Shown: positions 22,706-32,915 of the stretch, in pieces | Numbering within the stretch: position 1 is the stretch's first letter | Layout: each line of letters starts with the position of its first letter | Assembly (NCBI RefSeq): GCF_963082655.1 | Contig: NC_081554.1 | Coordinates: 62,198,820 to 62,262,819 of the forward strand | DNA from: Stomoxys calcitrans | Taxonomy: Eukaryota; Arthropoda; Insecta; Diptera; Muscidae | Length of the DNA: 64,000 nt | Direction: 5' to 3' | The notes under the pieces: generated by a model | Told to the model about the DNA's origin: nothing | The model's input: only the letters and a program-made list of their open reading frames with translations | Database searches by the model: none | Program-made: the position numbers and the translations under genes

Positions 22706-23490
22706 TTTTCCTCATTGCATGCACTGATCAAAATAGTTCCCCATCCAATAAACAATAAAATATCAATCTAAAGATCAAATGTCCAAGTATTGCATACAGA
22801 ATAACGCAATTATTAATGACCACCAACCGATCAAAAATTATTTGTTCAACATATACAATGTCCGTATGATATGAATATTAAATTAATTTAATATTAAGTC
22901 CAACCCACACAATTAAATGACATACATACATATGTAGTTTTGATTCGTGCATGTTATATCAAACATTTAAATAAGCCGGAATGGATTAAATTCGACTTAA
23001 TTGCTATGTCAAATGCAGGAAAATAACAAAGTTCATACATGTGAGTACTCCATGTTTTGAACAAATCAAATTCACTAAAACATGTACAAGAGTACATATG
23101 TATGTGTGTGTGTGTGTGTGGGTGTATCCGGTGGAAAGCAGATATTTATGATGCTCAATTAATATTCCATAATAAATGCCATTTAAATTCATTAAAGCCT
23201 TTTTCAATGAAATTGGCCAAGCGTGTGGATTGTGGGCCCTACCAACGTTACCACCATCACTCAAAGGCTAGAGTGTTTATTTAATATGAGCTTATTTATT
23301 TTAAATATTTTCGTAACGTATAATTTCTTCGTTTGGCTTCATTATTAAATAAATAAATCATTGCCCACTTGACAGATAGTTAACCATAATTAATTACAGT
23401 AATTTATACATGGGTTTTGTTAGTGTGCGTGCATGCATTGGCCGGTGTCCAGAGTTGCCAGAGAAAGAAACAAAAAATACGAAAAATTGT
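22706..23490. other. A+T-rich intergenic DNA with a (TG)n tract
   Basis: Unique-looking non-coding sequence with a TG dinucleotide run at about 23101-23120. No gene recognised. Confidence 0.5.
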
Positions 23491-23715
23491 TCTAAATAAG
23501 GCTGGGCTGAATATTATATACACTCGTGGATCGCAATTTTCAAGCTATATCAGGTTATAGATTGATTCAGTCTGTATTTGGCACGTATGTTGAAGGTCAT
23601 TGGAAAAGTCTTTTTGCAAAATGTTAGTTCAAGAACTACAATCGGGAGATCAGTTTATATTGGTGCTATATCATGTTATGAACCGATTTAGACCAAGTTG
23701 GCAAACTATTGGCAA
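23491..23715 (+). repeat. F1 fragment
   Basis: A degraded hairpin end (GGCTGGGCTGAATATTATATAC) is followed by a GTGGATCGCAATTTTC-type start and one to two units with AGCTATATCAGGTTATAGA and ATCGGGAGATCAGTTTATAT. Confidence 0.65.
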
Positions 23716-23744
23716 AAAGAAAACTACTACTAACAACTATTTCC

Positions 23745-23827
23745 CATTAACATTCCATTTAGGAACAGAGGACACTTCTCTCATATCAATGAGGGCAGTC
23801 TGATTAATGTTTAAGCTCAATGATAGG
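23745..23827 (-). mobile_element. SINE tail fragment
   Basis: AACATTCCATTTAGGAACAG, ATATCAATGAGGGCAGTC and TTTAAGCTCAATGATAG match the SINE tail in reverse. Confidence 0.6.
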
Positions 23828-26160
23828 TAAGGTTAGGTTAGGTTGAATGGGTCGCCCACAAAAGGTGAGTTCACTCGGAGGCCAGTTAGGCCCACTGTGG
23901 TACCCTAGAAAGAGAAAGGGAAGAAAAAGGAAAAAAAATGTGAGACCTCGTACTAGAGGTTGTACACGAATAAAAAGAAAAAGACAAAAGACAGGAGGAG
24001 TGGAGAAACCCGAGTGGGAGGTGATGAACCGCCTTTCGCTACGCAAGCACTGACCTACCTACGCCGGGGCATGTGTCACCCACTTCGGAACCATCCTGTT
24101 CCTTCAACAAATCTCAGGAGAGATACCAGAGGTACGTTCGCAAATTCACCCAGATCACAGAAGGGCTCCCAGAAAGGAAAGCCTACGTCTCTGCAAACCT
24201 GGACAGGAACAAATTAAGTTCTCAATAGTCTCTTCCTCATCTTTATCGAGGCAACTTCTACAGAAGTTATTGTGCGGTATCCCCATGCTCGACGTCATGC
24301 GGCCTAAGGCACAGTGTCCGGTTATGACCCCTGTGTAGGTACTCATCGACCTCTTATCGAACGCCAGCAATTCCCTCGTCCTCAACCAACCACCGTGTCC
24401 CACCTCGCCATCGACGCCATCCTGGCCATCCCCTCTACTGTGTTCAGTAGCTCGACAAATAGCACGTAGGCAAGACCGATGACTGGACCGCCCTGCGCAG
24501 ACGAACCCCTCCTGGCGCAATCGTCCGCCATCTCATTTCCTGGAATCCCCCCATGCCCAGAAACCCATGTCAGTGTCACATCGTGGGCCCGGAGCCTGTC
24601 CAGGAATCCAGTCCGCCACGCATCTCGACCTCACCATCCTCGACGCCAAAAACTTGAGCGCCGCCATACTGTCCACATAAATTTTGAGTTTCGAGGCCGG
24701 TAGGCCCCTTGTGAGAATTTCTCTTGCGGCTACTGCAATGGCACAGACCTCTGCCTGAAAGACCGTGCACCCGTCCGGCAATCTCAGAGACATACTGATA
24801 TTGAGTGAATCAGAGTAGACCCCAATCCAGCCCCTGACTCCATCTTGAAGCCATTTGTGTAGATCGAGGTGTCTTCCTCCTCAAGTACATCATCTGCCCT
24901 CCATTCGTCCCTCTCAGAAAGACGAATCTCGAATGCCCTCACTCCAGTCGGAAGTGGTGCCAGGTAGTCGGAGATCCTCTTCAGAATCGGACTGTGGCCG
25001 CAACCATCCTCTTTCAGCATGCCGAGCTCTCTCAGCCTAAGCGCGACCCTGGCGGCGCAGTTCCAAATATATCCCGTTGGTTGGTTCTCAACCCATTTCT
25101 GGTAGCCCATCGCAACAACCTCCTCAGAGACCCTGCAATAATCTCGCTGATCGTTGACAGAAACTTGCCTCGGACCAGCAGCACGACGTTGTCCGCATAA
25201 GCGATAATTCTCGTGCCGTCCTCACCAAGATCCATCAGGATTTCATTATTCACGAGGTTCTACATCATCGGCAAGAACACCACTCCTTGGGGCGTTCCTC
25301 TGGTCACCCGCCTTCTGACCACACAATCTCCCAAGTTTGCATTAATAATCCTGCTATAAAGCATATTATTTGTCCATTGGGAGATTAAGAGGTGAACCCC
25401 CTGCGGTCCAGTGCGGCGACTATCGCCCCAAACTTTACATTATTGAAAGCCCGCTCAATATCCAAGAAGGCCGCCAAAGTGTCATACTCTGTCAGAAAGA
25501 CGTATCGATCTCTTTTACCACCTCGTGGAGGGATGTCTCCACCGACCTGACCTTGAGGTATGCGTGTTGTGCCCCATTATCGCATAACCGATAATTCTCG
25601 TGCCGTCCTCACCTAGATCCATCAGGATTTCATTATTCACGAGGTTCTACATCATCGGCAAGAACACCACTCCTTGGGGCGTTCCTCTGGTCACCCGCCT
25701 TCTGACCACACAATCTCCCAAGTTTGCATTAATAATCCTGCTATAAAGCATATTATTTGTCCATTGGGAGATTAAGGGGTGAATCCCCCTGCGGTCCAGT
25801 GCGGCGACTATCGCCCCAAACTTTACATTATTGAAAGCCCCCTCAATATCCAAGAAGGCCGCCAAAGTGTCATACTTCTGTCGGAGAGACGTATCGATCT
25901 CCTTTACCACCTCGTGGAGGGATGTCTCCACCGACCTGACCTTGAAGTATGCGTGTTGTGCCCCACTGAAGTTTTCCGGCGTCAGTCCCCCCCTCGCCTT
26001 CAGGTCAATCAGTTTTTCAAGTGTTTTCAGCAAAATCGTTGACAGACTAATAGGCTTAAAATCCTTCGTCATACTGTGGTTTATTCTTCCCGCCTTGGGG
26101 ATATACTTTGACTTCCCTCCATGCCCTCGGTATGTAGGACCATGCCGGGCGCGGCCTTAA
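23828..26160 (-). mobile_element. LINE-C, RNase H-bearing non-LTR retrotransposon, broken
   Basis: Minus-strand pol remnant, 5' to 3' from 26160: reverse transcriptase (DFKPISLSTILLKTLEKLID, AAFLDIEGAFNNVKF, RGTPQGVVFLP, AYADNVVLLVRG), connector, RNase H (SIYTNGFKMESGAGLG, CTVFQAEVCAIAVAA, KIYVDSMAALKFLA, VSGHGGIPGNEMADDCARRG) and a Cys-rich tail (CRSCLDKDEEETIENLICSC). Two key positions are off: YADN instead of YADD, and an Asn where the first RNase H Asp is expected. A 387-bp segment of the RT is tandemly duplicated (25194-25580, 25581-25967). The 3' end is CAACCTAACCTAACCTTAC. Confidence 0.87.
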
Positions 26161-26819
26161 AAATGCGTCATGGCAGGATGAGTCGAAGGGACTCCTGCAC
26201 GAAAAGAGAAAAAGCGTTAACACTGGCATAGATGAAAAATGTAGCGTAGGGTCACACTAGCTTATATGTGAAAATGAGTCTATGTACAATAAACCCAACT
26301 CACATCACAATTGATGGCCATTGTTGCTACCAACCCAACAACAAACCAATACCGTTTGGTAAATAATTAATGTCGTCACAAAAACCACTAACACCTCAAC
26401 CATCATGCCACTGGCGCTTACCCAGGATGTTCTGAATTGAGACGAGAGCGTGAGTGGTATTTAATTCATAGGTTTCATTACTTCATGGCGATTCTCAAAT
26501 AAATTCACGGCTCAGCACTGGAGCAAGATTCACGGCAGACTCAAGTTAATCACATTTGTCATAAAAGGGCATATGTGAATGAACTCACAGAAAATGGATC
26601 AACTATGGATCAAATATGGATAAAAATTTTCACCATATGTGAAAACCAAAGACATGAAAAACTATCTTAAAATTATAAGTTTACAGATTCCATGGATAAA
26701 AATAAATGGAATGGAAGCTACAGTCCTATTAAATCAAGATTTGAAGGTAAAATTGTGTAGAGATATCTTTTTTGTCTACATATTAAGTTTGAAAATACGC
26801 TATGCTAAAAATGGAAATT
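26161..26819. other. Intergenic DNA, nothing recognised
   Basis: Mixed-composition sequence without a domain. The first 60 codons of the frame beginning at 26639 do not resemble any LINE part and may be chance. Confidence 0.4.
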
Positions 26820-28788
26820 TGCCCGTGATCATTCCATTAACGAACGGTCCAGAATGTCTTCGTCTTACAGGCCACTGTGTGTATGTTGGATACAGCGAAA
26901 AAGCTGTTGAAGCTTTTAATAAAGTCTACACTCGCGGAAGCAATCGCCTCAGGAAGATGACTCTCGAGACGGCAACATGGCTTTCGCACAGGGAAGTTGA
27001 CGTAGTTGAGGTTGTGAAAGCGGGCCAACGGCTGAACTCTCGTAGTAGACCCATCGTCCTATTAGCAACGTTAGATGTCACAAACATATTTTACAGCCTC
27101 AGGTGGGTGGATTTGCTGGTATTGCTGGCCACGAAGATGGACATTAAAGAGTATCTGATGAGGATCATGAGAAGTTATCTGAGAAACCGCGTGCTCTTCT
27201 ACTCGTACACCGAGGGTATGAGAAGGCATGAAGTTACGTTAGGCGCTGCACAAGGTTCCATGCTTTGGTCCGCCCTTTGGAACGTCAACTACGAAGGAAT
27301 ATTGAAGATATAGATGCCAGTAAACACATTTATGGTCGAATAAGCAGACGACGTTGCCGCTGTCATCATAGTAAGAAATACGGACGAGGCACAATGAAAA
27401 CAGATCATGACCATAACTAGATATTAGTTTGGAATCCCACGGACTACAGCTGGCAAAACAAAAGACTGAGCCACTCTTGCTCACGAGAAAACACATCGCC
27501 ACAGAGATGGATATGCGGATCGGAGACGTTGTCTTACCCAAGTGAAATACCTAGTGGTACGACTAGACAGCCCAGATGAAGTACGAGGCAATAAAAGCAG
27601 CGAAGATAACGGTCCACTTAGAGCGATTAATGGCGTACGTCGGAGGTCCTCTACCAGGCGAGATTTAGAGTAAAACCCTACAGATCATATGCAGGGCTAA
27701 GACGCTGGGAAGAGGAGGGCCACTCTTAGAGCTGAGCCCTCTTAAAGAACAGTGTCTGATCCCGCAGTTTTCGTCTTTGCCATTATGTTGCGATCTACTA
27801 AATACCTTAGAGCGGCTGAAAATTATGACGCCAAACTGAACCCTCAACAGGAGTCTGCAAAATTTGTTAATTTTGCCCATGAACATTTCACTAAGGAACA
27901 GGGGCAAACTTCTCACATATCATTGAGTGCAGTCCGATTCAAGTTTAGCTCAATAATAAGGAACCTGATTTTTATAGCCGAGTCCGAATGGCGTGCCGCA
28001 GTGCGACACCTCTTTGAAGAGAAGTTTTACATGGCATAGTACCTCACAAATGTTGCCAGCTTTAGGAGGGGAAAACCCCCGCTGAAAAATTTTTGTGATG
28101 GTCTCGATAGGATTCGAACCCAGGCGTTTAGCGTCATAGGTGGACATGCTAGACTCTGCGCTACGGTGGCCTCCAGGAGTCTGTGTTGGAAGAAATTCGA
28201 CAAGAATGCTGACCATTTGGCAGTCAAGATGGAATAATCTAACGCGAGGCAGATGGACCTTTAAGCTCATCCCCAGTATACGACAATGGATCGGTAGAAA
28301 GAAAGGCGATGGAACCTTTTATGCAACGCAGACAATATCTGAACACGCAAGTACTTCCGCAAGTACCTACTCAGAATGGGAAAATACAGCTCACCATTCT
28401 GCATCTACAAAGAAGAGAAGGTGGTGGATCGGTTGAAAAAAAAAACGGAAAACCGAACTACGAAGATATGCAGCAGAAAAGACCGTTTGAGACCTGCGAT
28501 AAGTTTTGTCGAAGAGACTCTCAGGTCAAACAAAGGAGGCTTTGACGCGACATCAATGATATAGCAACTGTTATATGGAGTGGACGCAGGAACACTGAGA
28601 CGTATGGTGTAAGTACAACAAAGGGATCCACCTCTAACTAATGGGAAAGTGGTTCCGAGGTGTTTACATATCCCGAGAGATAAGATGGGTTTTAATCCGG
28701 TAGAGACCGACCCGGCATGCAGCTAAATGCTACGGCCATCATTTGAAGTAATGATTTATCCGACTTTATATCAAAAAAAAAAAAAAAA
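26820..28788 (+). mobile_element. R1-like LINE, broken, with SINE insertion and poly(A) tail
   Basis: Reverse transcriptase blocks read LLATLDVTNIFYSLRWVDLL, YLMRIMRSYLRNRVLFYS and VTLGAAQGSMLWSALWNVNY, typical of the R1 clade (LDVxNAFNSxRW, AAQGSILGP). The palm motif follows as E-stop-ADD (TAA where Tyr is expected, about 27340). After the SINE, the C-terminal WQSRWNNLTRGRWTFKLIP segment appears at 28220-28280. The tail is an A run at about 28773-28788. Multiple frameshifts; dead. Confidence 0.82.
27858..28173 (-). mobile_element. tRNA-derived SINE, near complete, with 10-bp TSD
   Basis: Full SINE in reverse: tail AATTTTGCCCATGAACATTT at left, box B (GGATTCGAACC reversed) near 28110, and head ending GCGCTACGGTGGCCTC. 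The direct repeat CAGGAGTCTG occurs at 27848-27857 and 28174-28183. Confidence 0.87.
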
Positions 28789-29643
28789 CAAATAAAAGCT
28801 AGGTTTGCCCGGACCGAATCATACAAACCCTCCACCATGGATCGCTTTTGTCAAGTTCTTTGACCGGTATCTCATTATATTCAAACAAAGGATAATGGAT
28901 AAGAATAGCTATGCTATTGGAGCTATATCAAATAATTGACCGATTGGAAACATAATTGATTTGGATATTGGACACCATAGTAGAAGTCATTTTGCAAAAC
29001 TTTAATAAAACAGATGAGAATTTCGGCCTATAATGGCTCAAGAAATAAAATCGGGAAATCTGTTTATATGGGAGCTATTTCAAGTTATGAATCATTTGGC
29101 CCATACATGGCATAGATGCTAGAACAAAACACTTCATTCAAAATTTTAGCCAAATCAGATAATAATTGCGCCCTCAAGACGCACAGTTTTTGGAATTTAC
29201 AACAAAACACTTCATGCTAAATTTCATCCAAATAATTGTGCCCTGAAGAGGCTGAAGAAGTCACGATCATAGATCGGTTTATATGGAAGCTGTACGGTCC
29301 AAATCGGTCTATAAGCTGATATAGCTCCCATATAAACCGATCTCCCGATTAGACTTCTTGAGTCGGTAGAAGCCGCAATTTTTGTCCGATTAGGCTGAAA
29401 TTTTACAAGCGTTGTTCTGTTTCGTTTTCCAATAACTGTCCTAAATAAGGCTCAAATCTGTCTAAAACGTGATATTGCTCCCATTTAAACCGGTCTTTCG
29501 ATCATCCTTGTTCGCTTCCTAGAAGCTTTAATTTTTGCTAGTTTGACAGACAACTTAATTTATTTTGTATAAATTTTTTGCAGAATCCATGGTGATGGGT
29601 TCCCAACATTCGACCCGTTCGAACTTAGCTCGCTTTTACTTGT
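28787..29643. repeat. F1 foldback copy
   Basis: Both ends are the hairpin end. The left has AAATAAAAGCTAGG, GCCCGGACCGAA and CCCTCCACCATGG. The right has CCATGGTGATGGGTTCC, TTCGACCCGTTCGAA and CTTTTACTTGT. Units face right up to about 29295 (GGTTTATATGGAAGCTGTA) and left from about 29320 (ATAGCTCCCATATAAACCGA). The copy is thus a large inverted repeat of about 0.4 kb arms. Confidence 0.8.
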
Positions 29644-30019
29644 GCTTTTTCAATTGATTTTTCATTTGGTAAATAATTCTCGCGAATCACGTCACCCGCA
29701 CGTATCTAAACTAATCTGAGTCACGTGCACACTCTCCCATCACACTCCAGACTTGAGAGTGGTAATTATTGACCAACTCGGGAAGCATAATCCAACTTAA
29801 TTAAATATTTTATAAATACAAATAAAATAAAATCGTAATTCAAGGCGTGAGAGTTCAGCCGGAAAAACGGCATGTGTTTTTTATTTTACATTCCGAAACG
29901 GAAACCACTACCCAAAGCTAAATAGTACTCACCATACTACCATATTCAAATAATGAGCTAACAAGGGTATCATTTTAATTTGTATAATAACGAATAGTTC
30001 TAACCTAAAGACCTTGATT
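29644..30019. other. Intergenic DNA, nothing recognised
   Basis: A+T-rich with a less biased patch near 29690-29760 (CACGTCACCCGCACG). No coding or repeat signature recognised. Confidence 0.45.
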
Positions 30020-30910
30020 TTCGGTCGTTCAAAAAAAGCTCATAAAATTCAGAAAAATTATTGAAATCTCTATTTGAATCTATATTACGGTCCATATAAT
30101 TTGTTATGCGAAGATTATTTCATTCAAATGTTGACCGTGACTGGGCCTCAAATGATCCACCTGCTCAGTCCAATTTTGGCATACTCTTTCAAATATTTCG
30201 ATATTTTACGAATAAATGCTTCAATGTTGTATTCCAATGCATCAATTTAAGCGGGCTTGTCTGTATAGACATGAGTTTTAAGATTGCGCCACAAAAAATA
30301 GTCTTAAGGTGTTAAGGCGGCCAATTGACCGGTCCCAACGTGAAATAAAATGTTCACCGAACTCGCCTCTCAAAAAGTCCATTGTTATGCGTGCTGTGTG
30401 GCATGTGGCACCGTCTTGTTGAAACCACATGTCATGCAGGCCAAGCTCTTGCATTTTAGGCAAAAAAAAGTTGGATATCATTTCACGGTAGCGCTTACCA
30501 TTCACAGTTACGTTGCGATACGCATTATCTTTGAAGAAGTACGGTCCAATGATGCCACCAGCCCATAAACCGCACTAAACTGACTTTTCTGGATGCATTG
30601 GTTGCTTTTGCAATGCTTCTGGCTGATCTTCCCTCCAAAATCGACAATTCTGCATATTTATGTACCCATTGAGCCAAAAATTAGCTTTGTAGCTTAACGC
30701 AATTTTTCGATAAAAAAGGTGGATCTTCGGCCCACTTTCCTAGAGCCCATTCACCAAAAATTCTGCGTTGCGGTAGGTCGTTAATTCTTGCACCAGCTGT
30801 GTTTTAGACTTAACTGAAGATGTATGGCAGCGAAACAAAAGACGAAACGTTGCGTGAGCTGTTTAAGCCGGTGTTGCCAAAAAGATAATAGCTAAAAAAA
30901 TCACCCTTTA
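30020..30910 (-). mobile_element. Tc1/mariner-superfamily transposase remnant
   Basis: On the minus strand: PEALQKQPMHPEKSVW-like and AGGIIGPYFFKDNAYRNVTV stretches, then NGKRYREMISNFFLPKMQEL, then MWFQQDGATCHTARITMDFL with the second catalytic Asp, then a frameshift. The C-terminus (TEQVDHLRPSHGQHLNEII-like) reaches about 30090. The N-terminal DNA-binding part is mostly deleted. The right terminus AAAAAAATCACCCTTTAA mirrors the AAGGGTGACTTTTTAGGAGC end of a related copy at 55796. The SDLTPLDYFLWG-like box is missing. Confidence 0.82.
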
Positions 30911-31060
30911 AAACATTTTTGTCACTATTTCCAATATTCTTCCACTATTTCAATAAAATTTAAAATTATTAGCCCATTTTACCACTACACCACATATAGT
31001 ACACATAGATGCAGGATTTGATGTGGGTGCTAAACACACAGATCCCCCATTTGCCTCGTT

Positions 31061-32768
31061 TTTATACCCACCACCGAAGGATGGGGGTATATTCATTTTG
31101 TCATTCCGTTTGCAACACATCGAAATATCCATTTCCGACCCTATAAAGTATATATATTCTTGATCAGCGTAAAAATCTAAGACGATCTAGCCATGTCCGT
31201 CCGTCTGTCCGTCTGTCTGTTGAAATCACGCTACAGTTTTTAAAAATAGAGATATTGAGCTGAAATTTTGCACAGATTTTTTTTTGTCCATAAGCAGGTT
31301 AAGTTCGAAGATGGGCTATATCGGGCTATATCTTGATATAGCCCCCATATAGACCGATCCACCGATTTAGGGTCTTAGGCCCATAAAAGCCACATTTATG
31401 GTCCGATTTCGCTGAAATTTGGGACAGTGAGTTGTCTTAGGCCCTTTGACATGTTTCTTTAATTTGGTCCAGATCGGTTCAGATTTGGATATAGCTGCCA
31501 TATAGACCGATCCTCCGATTTAGGGTTTTAGGCCCATAAAAGCCACATTTATTATCCGATTTTGTTGAAATTTGGGACAGGATATAGCTGCCATATAGAC
31601 CGATCCTCCGATTTAGGGTCTAAGGCCCATAAAAGCCACATTTATGGTCCGATTTCGCTGAAATTTGGGACAGTGAGTTGTCTTAGGCCCTTTGATATGT
31701 TTCTTTAATTTGGTTCAGATCGGTTCAGATTTGGATATAGCTGCCATATAGACCGATCCTCCGATTTAGGGTCTAAGGCCCATAAAAGCCACATTTATGG
31801 TCCGATTTCGCTGAAATTTCGAACAGTGAGTTGTCTTAGGCCTTTTGACATGTTTCTTTAATTTGGTCCAGATCGGTTCAGATTTGGATATAGCTGTCAT
31901 ATAGACCGATCCTCCGATTTAGGGTCTAAGGCCCATAAAAGCCACATTTATAGTCCGATTTTGCAGAAATTTGGGACAGTGAGAGGTGTTAGGCCATTTG
32001 ACATATTTCTTCAATTTGGTTCAGATCGGTTCAAATTTGGATATAGCTGCCATATAGACCGATTTCTTGATTTATGGTTTTGGGCCCATAAAATGCTCAT
32101 TTATTGCCCGACGTCCCTGAAATTTGGAACAGTGAGTTAAGTTAAGACCCTTGACATACTTCTGCAATATCGCACAGATCGGTCCAGATTTGGATATAGC
32201 TGCCATATAGACCGATATCTAGGTTTTAGGTTTTGGGGCCACAAAAGACGCATTTATTGTCCAATGTCGCTGAAATTTGAGACAGTGAGTTTGGTTAGGC
32301 TCTTCGACGTCGTTCTTTAATTTTGCCCAGATCGGTCCAGATTTGAATATAGCTGCCATATAGACCGATCTCTGGATTTAAGGTTTAGGGCCCATATAAG
32401 AGGCATTTATTGTCCGATTTCGCCGAAATTTGGGACAGTGCTTAGTGTTAGGCTCTTCGACATGTTTATGCAACTTGGCCCAAATCGGTCCAGATTTGGA
32501 TACAGCTGCCATGTAGACCGATATCTCGATTTAAAGTCTTTGCCCCATAAAAGGCGCATTTATAATCCGATTTCACTGAAATTTGACACAGTGACTTATG
32601 TTCGGCTTTTCGACATCCGTGTCGTATATAGTTCAGATCGGTATGAGGTATATGAGTATAAGGTATGAAATTTTCACCGAATTTTGATGAAAGGTGGTTT
32701 ACATATATAACCGAGGTGGTGGGTATCCAAAGTTCGGCCCGGCCGAACTTAACGCCTTTTTACTTGTT
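31061..32768 (-). repeat. F1 element, complete
   Basis: The left end is TATACCCACCACCGAAGG, then TATAAAGTATATATATTCTT and GTCCGTCCGTCTGTCCGTCT. The right end is CCGAGGTGGTGGGTATCC, then the perfect hairpin TTCGGCCCGGCCGAA and CTTTTTACTTGTT. About nine units of 150-180 bp lie inside, with the core GGATATAGCTGCCATATAGA. The three or four units nearest the left end are very similar, suggesting recent unequal exchange. Confidence 0.9.
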
Positions 32769-32915
32769 ACATTTGCTTCTGATTATAATTTTCTTCTAAA
32801 ACGCAATGTACATAAGGACCGTTAACCATATCATCCTTATGAACTAGTTTAAATGATGGTTAAATGACGATCCTTTTAAATTTGTGGTTATATAATCATG
32901 CTTTGTAATCTTGTT
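32769..32915. other. Short A+T-rich spacer
   Basis: Non-coding; nothing recognised. Confidence 0.4.

Noticed and set aside
26639..27313. 224-codon frame as a host gene
   Set aside because: From about codon 60 on it is R1-like reverse transcriptase (LDVTN, AAQGS). The first part has no match to a domain and the element is broken downstream.
31061..32768. CRISPR-like array
   Set aside because: Repeat units of 150-180 bp abut without unique spacers, the DNA is from an animal, and the array sits inside a dispersed F1 element.
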